Shown one piece after another: positions 18,392 through 25,766 of a stretch of DNA of 38,237 nucleotides (its first letter is position 1; each line of letters opens with the position of its first letter). The DNA comes from Promicromonosporaceae bacterium (GTDB lineage: Bacteria > Actinomycetota > Actinomycetes > Actinomycetales > Cellulomonadaceae). The stretch lies in the NCBI GenBank assembly GCA_009783295.1, contig WRHK01000036.1, forward strand, positions 1 to 38,237. Reading direction: 5' to 3'. Below the pieces are notes generated by a model. It saw only the letters and a program-made list of their open reading frames with translations, had not been told where the DNA came from and searched no databases. Made by a program: the position numbers and the translations under genes.

Positions 18392-19486
18392 TCAGTGGGC
18401 GCGCGACGCCGTCGTGACGGCCACGCGTTCGAAGTCCGGGTCGAGCGAGACGCCCCAGCCCGGCTCGGTGGGGAGCGCGACGAGCCCGTTGTGGACCTGC
18501 ATCAGCGGCGCGTACACGCCCTGGGTCCAGGCGGTCTGCTCGATGCTCCACTCCTGCCGCTGGTGGCAGGCGGGCATCGCCGCCGCCAGGTGCACGGTGA
18601 ACACCTGCAGGAGCGAGTCGTTGGCGCAGTGCGGGGTGCACGGCAACCCGATCGCCTCGGCGAGGACGGCCACCTTCCGGGCCCGGGACACGCCGCCGAG
18701 ATAGCCGATGTCCGGCTGCACGATGTCGACCGCGCCCGTGGACAGCAGCCGGTGGAACTGCGGCAGCAGCGTGTCCTGCTCGCCACCCGACACCGAGATG
18801 TCGAGCGCGTCCGCGACGCGGCGCATCTGCTCGACGTCGCCGAACGGCACGGGCTCCTCGTAGTGGAAGTACCCGTGCCTCTCGAGCAGCCGGCCCACCT
18901 GCACCGCATGGCCGGGGCTGAATCCGCCGTTGGCGTCGGCGGAGATCGCGACGTCGTCGCCGAGCACGTGCCGCATGAGCGGGACGATCGCCTCGGTGCG
19001 CCCCGGGGCGGCGTCGACGTCGCGGCCCATGGCCTCGCCGACGCGGATCTTGACCCCGCCGAACCCCTGCTCGTCGATCAGCATGGCCATCCGGTCGGCC
19101 TCGTCGGCCGGGCTGATGGAGCGGAGCATGCTCGACGCGTACACGGGCACGGACTCGCGCGCGTTCCCGCCCAGCAGCTTGTACACCGGCACGCCGGCGG
19201 CCTTGCCAAGGACGTCCCAGCAGGCGGTGTCGATCCCGGCCAGCGCCCGGAGGATGAAGCTGGAGGGGAACTTGTAGGTCTGCCGCAGGCAGTGGTCCAC
19301 GAGCGCCTCGACGTCCCACGGGTCCTGGCCCAGGAAGTAGCCGGCGACGATCTCGTGCAGCACGTGCGCGGTGGTGGCGGCCTCGTACGGTGCGGCCTGG
19401 CCGACGCCTACCGCGCCGTCGTCGGTGCGCACCCGCACGACCGCGAGGTTGCCCCGGACCAGGGTCTCGATCTGCTCGATCCTCAT
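18392..19486 (-). CDS. Enolase-superfamily dehydratase/racemase (mandelate racemase subgroup)
   Basis: A 364-residue enzyme with an N-terminal capping domain (~1-115) and a C-terminal barrel. Candidate Mg ligands are Asp184 (SADANGG), Glu210/Glu211 (YEEPVPF) and Glu236 (GGEQDT). The second-strand base motif is Lys146-Ile-Arg148, in place of the usual Lys-x-Lys. The His/Asp dyad of the mandelate racemase group is suggested by His286 (CTPHCANDS) and the Asp in QPDIGYLGG. These features point to alpha-proton abstraction from an acid sugar, most often dehydration of an aldonate or uronate-derived acid to a 2-keto-3-deoxy product. The ATG overlaps the stop of the GH5 gene as ATGA, with GAGGGGG upstream. 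The superfamily is firm; the exact substrate is not, and racemase or cycloisomerase activity cannot be excluded. Confidence 0.88.
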   Translation of the reverse strand: MRIEQIETLVRGNLAVVRVRTDDGAVGVGQAAPYEAATTAHVLHEIVAGYFLGQDPWDVEALVDHCLRQTYKFPSSFILRALAGIDTACWDVLGKAAGVPVYKLLGGNARESVPVYASSMLRSISPADEADRMAMLIDEQGFGGVKIRVGEAMGRDVDAAPGRTEAIVPLMRHVLGDDVAISADANGGFSPGHAVQVGRLLERHGYFHYEEPVPFGDVEQMRRVADALDISVSGGEQDTLLPQFHRLLSTGAVDIVQPDIGYLGGVSRARKVAVLAEAIGLPCTPHCANDSLLQVFTVHLAAAMPACHQRQEWSIEQTAWTQGVYAPLMQVHNGLVALPTEPGWGVSLDPDFERVAVTTASRAH

Positions 19487-20898
19487 GCGCGGGCCCCCTC
19501 ACGGGCCGGGGCGGCCGCGTGCGCGCGGAGCGTCTCGGCGAGGCGCGTGCGCTCGACCGTGCGGTCGAACGCGAAGGCGCCCGCGAGGGCCCGCGCCTCG
19601 TCCGGCCCGACGCCGCGGAACAGCCGGGCGAACTCGTCGACCAGGGGCTCGGCGAAGAGGATGTGCCGCACGAGAGTCTGCACCCAGGGCTTCTGGCCCC
19701 ACGGCGCCGGGTCGAAGTCGGGGAACTCCTGGGCGACGCGCCGCTGGAGGGGCTCGAGGATGTCGCGCAGCCCCTCGTCGGTGGAGCCCCAGACGTCGAC
19801 GCCGAGCCGCGCCTTCTTGCGCAGGACGGGGTCGATGAGCCGCAGGTAGGCCGAGCCGGGGTCGGCGTAGCGGACGCCCTGCAGCCCGATGTCCTTGTAC
19901 GTCCACAGGCTCCAGCCGCCGCCGTGCCGGTCGTAGAGGTCGAGCTGGTCGGACAGCACCCGGTACCGGTGCTCGTCCCGCGCGGGGTCGCCGGTGTAGA
20001 CGGGGCCGAACTCGCCCACCCAGATGGGCGTGCCAGTGCGCCGCATGTACTCGGACCGCTCGAGGAACTTCTTCTCGAGCGTGCCCGCGTCGACCCACTC
20101 GCCGCGGGAGTAGCCCGGGTAGCTGCCGCTGTCCGGGAAACCCGCGAGCGCGTAGTCGTGGAGCGTGTAGACGGTGTTCTCCCACGGCTCGGCGAACATG
20201 CCGAACGCCGTCCCGTGCCGGTTCCCGTCGAGGAAGATCACGTGGTGCGGATCGATGGCACGGATCGCGTCGCGCAGCCGCGCGTAGAACGGCTCGAGCG
20301 CCTCGCCCGTGTCGTCGCTCGGCTCGTTGAGCGGGTTGTAGCCAGCCACCCACGGGTTGTCCTTGTAGCGGTCCGCGAAGGCCTCCCACAGGTGCACCAC
20401 CCGGTCCTGGAACTCGCGGTAGCGCCACAGCAGCGCCAGGTGCGTGGGGTTGTCGGAGTGCCACCGCTTGTTCTGCGCGCCCGGCACGGCGTGCAGGTCG
20501 ATGACGGTGTAGACGCCGTGCGCCGCGCACGCGTCGATGGCGCGGTCGAGCAGCCGGAAGCCCTCGTCCTTGAGCTCCGTCGGGCGGGCGTCGTCCTCGA
20601 AGTGCCGGTAGTTCACGGCGATGCGCACGCAGTTCACGCCGAGCGACGCGATGTAGCGCGCGTCGTCCTCGGAGAAGAAGTCGGCGAGGAAGGCGTCGAA
20701 GAAGGCCGCGTAGGCCTCGTCACCCATCTCGCGGCGCAGCGCCTCGCGGTGCTGCTGCTCGGTGGCGGGGAACCCGGTGATGAAGTTCTCCATGTTCATC
20801 CAGCCGCCCAGGCCAAAGCCGGTGAGCCGGACGGGGGTGCCCTGCGCGTCGGCGAGGTGGTCGCCGTCGACGTGCAGGAGGGGGGAAGGTTCAGGCAT
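19483..20898 (-). CDS. GH5-family (cellulase-fold) glycoside hydrolase, cytosolic
   Basis: A 471-residue protein without a signal peptide. Its (beta/alpha)8 barrel of clan GH-A starts with the GH5-like GFGLGGWMNMENF and continues with VNCVRIAVNYRHF and YTVIDLHAVPGAQNK. The acid/base is Glu192 (NPLNEPSD), with HDYAL as the His-Tyr strand, and the nucleophile is Glu296 (WVGEFGPVY). An additional ~110-residue helical C-terminus (after ~360) is unlike a CBM. Cytoplasmic location and position behind an importer suggest an exo-acting glycosidase on imported oligosaccharides rather than a secreted cellulase. The ATG at 20898 has GGAGAA about 7 nt upstream and lies 30 nt after the permease stop. The stop overlaps the enolase-family start. 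The subfamily and linkage cleaved are not determinable by eye. Confidence 0.88.
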   Translation of the reverse strand: MPEPSPLLHVDGDHLADAQGTPVRLTGFGLGGWMNMENFITGFPATEQQHREALRREMGDEAYAAFFDAFLADFFSEDDARYIASLGVNCVRIAVNYRHFEDDARPTELKDEGFRLLDRAIDACAAHGVYTVIDLHAVPGAQNKRWHSDNPTHLALLWRYREFQDRVVHLWEAFADRYKDNPWVAGYNPLNEPSDDTGEALEPFYARLRDAIRAIDPHHVIFLDGNRHGTAFGMFAEPWENTVYTLHDYALAGFPDSGSYPGYSRGEWVDAGTLEKKFLERSEYMRRTGTPIWVGEFGPVYTGDPARDEHRYRVLSDQLDLYDRHGGGWSLWTYKDIGLQGVRYADPGSAYLRLIDPVLRKKARLGVDVWGSTDEGLRDILEPLQRRVAQEFPDFDPAPWGQKPWVQTLVRHILFAEPLVDEFARLFRGVGPDEARALAGAFAFDRTVERTRLAETLRAHAAAPAREGARA

Positions 20899-20928
20899 GG
20901 CTCGTTCTCCAGAGGTGCGGGTGGTGCA

Positions 20929-21831
20929 TCACTTGCCGACGCCGGCCGTCAGGCCGGAGACCAGGTAGCGGCGGCCGAAGACGTACGCGGCGAGCAGGGG
21001 CAGGGTCGACAGCACGACGGCGGCAAGGACGGCGGGGACGTTGACGGTGAACTCGCCCTGGAACGCCCACAGCGCCATGGGCAGCACACGGAACCTCTCG
21101 GACTGCGTGAGGATCAGCGGGAAGAGGAACCCGTTCCACACGTGCAGGGCGTTGTAGATGGCCACGGTCACGAGGGCCGGGCGGGCCAGCGGCACCACCA
21201 GGCTCCACAGCAGCCGCCAGTCGCCTGCGCCGTCGAGCCGCATCGACTCGAACAGCTCGGCCGGGATGTCCCGGATGAAGTTGGACAGGATCAGCACGGT
21301 GATCGGGATGGCGAACCCGACGGTCGGCAGGATCAGGGCCAGGAAGCTGTCGTACATGTGCAGCCGGGTGATCAGGTAGTACAGCGGGATGATCGTGGCG
21401 TGCGTCGGGATGGCGATGCCGAGCAGGAAGAGCTGGAACGACCGCCGGGCCAGCCAGCCCTGGCCGCGGACCACCACGTAGGCCGCCATGAGCCCGCACG
21501 CCGCGATGAGGGCGACCGAGCAGACGGTGATCAGCAGCGAGTTGCGGAAGAACATGAAGAAGTTGTTCTGCAGCACGAGCCGGTAGTTGTCGAGCGTGGG
21601 GTTCGTGGGCGGGGCCAGCGGGTTCTGGGCGAAGAACCCGGCCTGGTTGCGCAGGCTGGAGATCACCACGTAGTAGACGGGCACGATGATCACGGCCAGC
21701 CAGAGCCAGCCGCCGATCGCGCCGAGCACGTTGGGCCGTTCGCGGCGGCTCGAGCGCCGGCGCCGGACGGCCGGGGCGGCTGCGCCTCGGGGGGCGGTCG
21801 AGGTGGGTGCCGAGACGGTGGTCGCGGTCAT
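20929..21831 (-). CDS. Carbohydrate ABC transporter permease (MalG type), second system
   Basis: A 300-residue membrane subunit with a basic, Ala/Ser/Arg-rich N-terminus (~40 residues) and then about six helices, starting with GGWLWLAVIIVPVYYVVI. The EAA loop is PAELFESMRLDGAGDW. The start is ATG at 21831, whose A is also the last base of the preceding stop (TGATG, 1-nt overlap), with AGGAGG about 8 nt upstream. It forms the channel with the MalF-type protein encoded just before it. No ATPase is encoded in the operon. Confidence 0.93.
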   Translation of the reverse strand: MTATTVSAPTSTAPRGAAAPAVRRRRSSRRERPNVLGAIGGWLWLAVIIVPVYYVVISSLRNQAGFFAQNPLAPPTNPTLDNYRLVLQNNFFMFFRNSLLITVCSVALIAACGLMAAYVVVRGQGWLARRSFQLFLLGIAIPTHATIIPLYYLITRLHMYDSFLALILPTVGFAIPITVLILSNFIRDIPAELFESMRLDGAGDWRLLWSLVVPLARPALVTVAIYNALHVWNGFLFPLILTQSERFRVLPMALWAFQGEFTVNVPAVLAAVVLSTLPLLAAYVFGRRYLVSGLTAGVGK

Positions 21832-22742
21832 CACATACCCTCCTGGTCGCTCTTCATGCGGGCGAAGCCGGAGAACTTGGTCAGGGCGAACGCCATCGCC
21901 AGGCCGATCACCACGAGGATCACGGAGAGCGCGCTGGCCGGGCCCATCTGGTAGCTCTGGAAGCCGGTGAGGTACATCTGCAGCGCGAGCAGCCGCGTCG
22001 CGTTCCCGGGCCCGCCGCCGGTCAGCACGAACACGACGTCGAAGTAGGTCAGCGACCCGACCACCATGAGGGTGGACGACATGATGATCGTGTTCCGCAG
22101 CTGTGGCAGCGTGATGTACCAGAACTGCTTGACCCGGCCCGCGCCGTCGAGCGTGGCGGCCTCGTAGAGCTGCGCCGGGATGCCGCGCGTGCCCGCCTGG
22201 TAGAAGAGCGTGTGCAGCGGCACGAACTGCCACGAGATCACGAAGATCACCACGTAGAAGACCAGGCTCGGGTCGCCCAGCCAGTCCTGGACGAGGAACG
22301 GCAGGTGGAACGCCGCCCCGATGCCGAAGTTGGGGTCGAACGCGTTCTTGAAGGCGATCGCGACGGCCGCCGAGGACAGCAGCAGCGGGACGAAATAGAG
22401 GACCCCGAGCAGGGCCCGGTACCGCTGCCGCCCGGCCACGAACACGCCGAGCAGCAGCGAGACGGGCGTCTGCACCACCCAGGCGACCACCATGACCTTG
22501 AGGGTCAGCAGCAGCGACCGGAACGTCTGGGCGTCGCCGAGCACGTGCCGCCAGCTGGTCAGGCCCGTGAACTTGAGCGGCGACAGCCCGTCCCACGTCG
22601 TGAAGCTGAGCACGAACGCGCCCACGAGCGGCACGATCGCGAACACCAGGAAGAAGGCGAGTGCGGGGACCAGCAGGACCGGGTTGGGGCCGGTGCGGCG
22701 GCGGCTCGCCACCGCCGCACCGGTCGCGGCGAGCGCCGTCAT
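21831..22742 (-). CDS. Carbohydrate ABC transporter permease (MalF type), second system
   Basis: A 303-residue membrane subunit. The N-terminus is short, followed by VLLVPALAFFLVFAIVPLVGAF as the first helix, five further helices, and the EAA motif PAQLYEAATLDGAGRV. The GGGPGNAT loop is typical of CUT1 permeases. The ATG at 22742 overlaps the binding-protein stop as ATGA; there is only a weak ribosome site (CAGGG), so expression is probably coupled to the binding protein. It is distinct in sequence from the permease at 141-1115, so the window encodes two separate importers. Confidence 0.93.
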   Translation of the reverse strand: MTALAATGAAVASRRRTGPNPVLLVPALAFFLVFAIVPLVGAFVLSFTTWDGLSPLKFTGLTSWRHVLGDAQTFRSLLLTLKVMVVAWVVQTPVSLLLGVFVAGRQRYRALLGVLYFVPLLLSSAAVAIAFKNAFDPNFGIGAAFHLPFLVQDWLGDPSLVFYVVIFVISWQFVPLHTLFYQAGTRGIPAQLYEAATLDGAGRVKQFWYITLPQLRNTIIMSSTLMVVGSLTYFDVVFVLTGGGPGNATRLLALQMYLTGFQSYQMGPASALSVILVVIGLAMAFALTKFSGFARMKSDQEGM

Positions 22743-24085
22743 CCCTGGCCGATCGTCTTGTTCATCGCGTCGACGAACTGCTGCGGCGTCAGCTGCTTGA
22801 GGAAGATCTGCTGCAGGTTGGTGGTCAGCGCGGTGGCCGCGTTGGGCGCGAGGGCCTGGTCGATCGAGAGCTGGAAGCTCGGCGCGTCCTCGGCCGCCTT
22901 GTAGAGCGTCTCGTAGTACTCCGGCTGGTCGGTCTTGGCGAGCTGGTCGTCGATGCCCTTGACGGCCGGGATGTTGCCGGTCGCGAGCAGCGAGGACACG
23001 TAGTCGGGGCTGGAGAGCTCCGCCTTGAGGTAGTCCTCGGCGGCCTGCTGGTCGGCCTTGGACGCCGACGCCGACACCGACCAGTAGTTGCTCGTGTTGC
23101 CCGTGACGTCCTTGGGGTCGCCCTTGCCGCCGGTCACGGCGGGGAACGGGATGATGCCGACCTTGCCGGCCTTCACGAACGCCGGGTCGGCGGTGAGCAT
23201 CGTCTGGTACGCGGACGGCAGGCCGAGCGTCATGGCCGCCTTGCCCGAGTAGAGGAGCGCGACGTCGGCGCCGGAGTCGGTCGACGTCGACGCGAAGCCC
23301 TTCTGGAACCCGCCGGCGTCGACGAGCTGCTGGATGTCCTTGAGCGCCTCGGTCACGGCCGGGTCGGACCATGCGTCGGGCTTGTCCGCCGCGATGTTCG
23401 CGAACACCTCGGGCCCGCCGATGCGGTCGACGAGGTAGGCGAGGTACGGCAGCAGCGGCCACTGCGCCTGGCCGGCCACCGTGAAGGGCGCGACGCCCGC
23501 GTGGACCAGCTTGGGCACCATCGCCATGAGGTCGTCCCAGGTGGCCGGCGGCTGCAGGCCGAGCTTCGAGAAGACGTCCTTGTTGAAGTAGATCATCACG
23601 GGCTTGGTGCCGTTGTTGGGCAGTGCGTACGTCTTGCCGTCCACCTCGCCGGTGGCCAGCACGGACGGGAGGAACTTGTCCGCGAACGCCGGGTCCTGCG
23701 CCAGAGGGCTCAGGTCGACGACGACGTCGTTCTTCGCGTACTGCCGCAGCGTGCCGCCGCCCCAGCTGTAGATGAGCGTGGGCGCCTGGCCGGCGCCGAT
23801 CGCCGTGTGCACCTTCTGCTTGTAGGCGTCGTTCGCGAACGACTGCGACGTGAACGACTGGTCCGGGTGGGCACCGTTCCACCGGTCGAACGAGTCCTTG
23901 AACGTCTTCTCGGTGACACCGCTCATGATCCACACGGACGCGGACCCCTTGCCCGCAGCAGCGCTGCCGGCGGCGGCCGGAGCGCCGGCGCCGCTCGGGC
24001 CCGAGGTGCCGCAGGCCGCCGTCAGCCCGAGGACCGCCACCGCGGCGACCGCCGCGAGCGCCGGCCGGATGGTTCGGTGTGACAT
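22739..24085 (-). CDS. Sugar ABC transporter substrate-binding lipoprotein
   Basis: A 448-residue extracellular solute-binding protein of family 1, anchored as a lipoprotein. The signal ends in the lipobox LTAAC with the acylated Cys at residue 25. An Ala/Gly/Ser linker follows, and the mature protein begins SASVWIMSGVTEKTF. Other type-1 features are TYALPNNGTKPVMIYFNKDVF and WDDLMAMVPKL. The ATG at 24085 is chosen because it places the signal peptide at the N-terminus; an open extension upstream has no signal and lacks support. It is the first gene of the minus-strand operon and would be the most highly expressed. It captures the oligosaccharide that the GH5 and dehydratase genes are inferred to process. 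Confidence 0.94.
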   Translation of the reverse strand: MSHRTIRPALAAVAAVAVLGLTAACGTSGPSGAGAPAAAGSAAAGKGSASVWIMSGVTEKTFKDSFDRWNGAHPDQSFTSQSFANDAYKQKVHTAIGAGQAPTLIYSWGGGTLRQYAKNDVVVDLSPLAQDPAFADKFLPSVLATGEVDGKTYALPNNGTKPVMIYFNKDVFSKLGLQPPATWDDLMAMVPKLVHAGVAPFTVAGQAQWPLLPYLAYLVDRIGGPEVFANIAADKPDAWSDPAVTEALKDIQQLVDAGGFQKGFASTSTDSGADVALLYSGKAAMTLGLPSAYQTMLTADPAFVKAGKVGIIPFPAVTGGKGDPKDVTGNTSNYWSVSASASKADQQAAEDYLKAELSSPDYVSSLLATGNIPAVKGIDDQLAKTDQPEYYETLYKAAEDAPSFQLSIDQALAPNAATALTTNLQQIFLKQLTPQQFVDAMNKTIGQG

Positions 24086-24131
24086 CAAAGTTCCGCCTCT
24101 CTGCGTCCGGTGGCACGCCTGCGTGGCACCG

Positions 24132-24146
24132 GGTCTCGATGAGACC
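24132..24146. promoter_or_regulatory. Palindrome in the leader of the sugar operon
   Basis: GGTCTC-GAT-GAGACC is a perfect 6-bp inverted repeat 47 nt upstream of the binding-protein start. The heptamer GTGGCAC occurs three times around it (24110-24116, 24123-24129, 24184-24190). Together these suggest regulator binding or leader-RNA structure; no known motif is matched. Confidence 0.35.
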
Positions 24147-24193
24147 TTCGTGGCGAAGATCTCTGTCCCTACGGGTTCCGCTCGTGGCACGAA

Positions 24194-24244
24194 TTCCGTA
24201 TTGTGGAACTGACAACCTGATATGTGGAATCATAACGATACGAT
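24194..24244. promoter_or_regulatory. Divergent promoter with candidate IclR operator repeats
   Basis: An AT-richer island between the divergent binding-protein and IclR genes. GTGGAA occurs at 24203-24208 and again at 24224-24229, exactly 21 bases (two helical turns) apart, and TTCC at 24194-24197 faces the first copy. IclR proteins bind as dimers or tetramers to repeated or palindromic sites in such regions. TACGAT (24239-24244) and TAACGA (24233-24238) are possible -10 boxes for the rightward iclR gene. The leftward promoter boxes are not clear. Confidence 0.45.
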
Positions 24245-24299
24245 CGTCGACGATGTCAACAGGCGCCCACGCCCAGAGCCGAGCGGAGACCCGAGACCC

Positions 24300-25076
24300 A
24301 TGACCGAGAAGCCCACCGACGACGCCCGCGGCGGCGGCGTCCAGTCCGTCGTGCGCAGCGTCCAGCTGCTCGACGCGCTCGCCGACGCCGGCGGCCGCAT
24401 GACCCACCTGGAGCTGTCGACGGCGACGGGCCTGCCGGGCGCGACGGTGCACCGGCTGCTCCAGACGCTGCTCCAGGTCGGGCTGGTGCGGCAGACGCCG
24501 ACCCGCGAGTACGCCCTCGGCCCCCGCCTCGTGACGCTCGGCGAGGCGGCGACCATGGGCTTCGACGTCTGGGCGATGCCCCACCTGCGCCGCCTGGTCG
24601 ACGAGGTCGGCGAGACCGCCAACCTGGCGATGTTCGACCGCGACGCGATCGTCTACGTCGCCCAGGTCCCGTCGTCCCACTCGATGCGCATGTTCACCGA
24701 GGTGGGCAAGCGCGTCGAGACCCACTGCACCGGCGTCGGCAAGGCGATGCTCGCGCAGATGACAGACGCCGACGTCGTGGCCATCGCCCGCCGCGCCGGC
24801 CTGAGCCGCAAGACCGACAGGACGCTGACCACCGAGGAAGACCTGCTCTCCGCGCTCGGCGAGATCCGCCGCGACGGGTACGCCGTCGACGACGGCGAGC
24901 AGGAGCTCGGCGTGCGCTGCATCGCCATGCCGCTCCCCCACACCGGCCGGCGCTTCGCCGTGTCCGTCTCCGGCCCCGCCGCCCGGGTCACCGCCGACAG
25001 GGACGCCGACATCGTGCCCGCGCTCCGGCGCGCAGCCGCCGCGATCGCCGCGGAGCTCACCCGCTACGACGCCTGA
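24300..25076 (+). CDS. IclR-family transcriptional regulator
   Basis: A 258-residue regulator with an N-terminal winged helix (~15-75: SVVRSVQLLDALADAG, then LPGATVHRLLQTLLQVGLV) and a C-terminal effector-binding GAF-like domain (~90-255; THCTGVGKAMLAQM and GYAVDDGEQELGVRCIAMPL are typical). The start is ATG at 24300 with GGAG at 24285-24288. An in-frame ATG 26 codons upstream lies inside the operator repeats and is less likely. It is transcribed divergently from the sugar/malate-synthase operon and probably represses it until a metabolite of the imported sugar, or a related keto acid, binds. IclR paralogues are known to control both glyoxylate-shunt and sugar-acid genes, which suits the mixed operon. 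Confidence 0.92.
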   Translation: MTEKPTDDARGGGVQSVVRSVQLLDALADAGGRMTHLELSTATGLPGATVHRLLQTLLQVGLVRQTPTREYALGPRLVTLGEAATMGFDVWAMPHLRRLVDEVGETANLAMFDRDAIVYVAQVPSSHSMRMFTEVGKRVETHCTGVGKAMLAQMTDADVVAIARRAGLSRKTDRTLTTEEDLLSALGEIRRDGYAVDDGEQELGVRCIAMPLPHTGRRFAVSVSGPAARVTADRDADIVPALRRAAAAIAAELTRYDA

Positions 25077-25087
25077 CCGCCCCGGGC

Positions 25088-25099
25088 CAGGATGGCCCT
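25088..25099 (+). promoter_or_regulatory. -10 box for a leaderless DUF2087-barstar transcript
   Basis: CAGGAT at 25088-25093 is followed by six bases and then ATG, the same distance as in the other leaderless genes here. The first base departs from TANNNT, so this is the weakest of the set. Confidence 0.4.
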
Positions 25100-25759
25100 A
25101 TGGCCCCCGTGAACCCCGACGTGTCCCGGTTCCTCCACGACGGCCGCCTCGTTGCGATGCCCCGGCGGTGGGAGCACCGCCGGGCCGTGGCACGGTGGCT
25201 CGCCCACCAGACGCTTCCCGACCTGCTCGAACCCGTCGGCGAGGCCGAGCTCACCGGGCGGCTCGCGGCGCTCGCGGCCGACCCCGTGGGGGTCCGTCGT
25301 CTGCTCGTCGACCTCGGCGTGGCGCACCGGACGCGCGACGGCGCGGAGTACTGGCGCACGGAGCTCACGGAGTACGACGACGTCGGCGACCGCCGCACCG
25401 TCCACCTCGACGGCGGCGCGGCCGACTCCGTCCCGGAGTTCTACGGCGAGCTCGGCCGCGTGCTCTCGGCGGGGCAGCACCGGCTCGAGCCGAGCGTCGA
25501 CGCGCTGGACGACCTGCTCGGCACCCTCGACGGACCGGCGCGTGTCACGGTCGTCTGGCACGACGTCGAGCACAGCCGGGAGGCGCTGGGCTTCGCGGCC
25601 ACGCTCGCCTACCTCCAGGGCATCGCGGCTCAGGCTCCCCCCGGGGAGCAGGTCAGCCGATGGCTGGCAGACCTGGAGGCTGGTCGGGGCCGGACGTACC
25701 TCGAGCTGGTGCTCGGGACGTTCGCCGCGCACCCCGAGATCGAGCTCGTCCTGCGCTGA
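25100..25759 (+). CDS. DUF2087-barstar domain fusion protein
   Basis: A 219-residue soluble protein. Residues ~8-86 match the DUF2087 pattern, a small helical, probably nucleic-acid-binding domain: VSRFLHDGRLVAMPRRWEHR, then DPVGVRRLLVDLGVAHR and GAEYW. Residues ~99-219 match barstar, the intracellular inhibitor of barnase-type ribonucleases: RTVHLDGG, VDALDDLLGTL, VTVVWHDVEHSREALG and a final strand HPEIELVLR. Asp134 and Asp138 align with the two acidic residues of the barstar inhibitory helix (Asp35 and Asp39 in barstar), while the barstar Asn and Trp in that helix are replaced. An extra ~30-residue segment (~174-206) precedes the last strand. It starts 23 nt after iclR but has its own leaderless-type start. 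No ribonuclease gene is nearby. Both domain calls are by eye; the barstar match is the stronger at the C-terminus. Confidence 0.72.
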   Translation: MAPVNPDVSRFLHDGRLVAMPRRWEHRRAVARWLAHQTLPDLLEPVGEAELTGRLAALAADPVGVRRLLVDLGVAHRTRDGAEYWRTELTEYDDVGDRRTVHLDGGAADSVPEFYGELGRVLSAGQHRLEPSVDALDDLLGTLDGPARVTVVWHDVEHSREALGFAATLAYLQGIAAQAPPGEQVSRWLADLEAGRGRTYLELVLGTFAAHPEIELVLR

Positions 25760-25766
25760 CGTGCGG

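Noticed and set aside
24110-24190. GTGGCAC heptamers as a CRISPR-like or tandem repeat.
   Set aside because: Only three short copies at irregular spacing with no spacer structure; at most they are regulatory sites.
24300-25076. Reading the IclR/malate synthase neighbourhood as a classic aceBAK glyoxylate-shunt operon.
   Set aside because: No isocitrate lyase or isocitrate dehydrogenase kinase is present, and the regulator is adjacent to the sugar-binding-protein gene, not to malate synthase. A sugar-acid route explains the gene set better.
25100-25759. A toxin-antitoxin pair formed by the barstar-like gene and its neighbours.
   Set aside because: Neither the IclR gene nor the UspA gene encodes a ribonuclease, and I found no barnase-like motif in the window.
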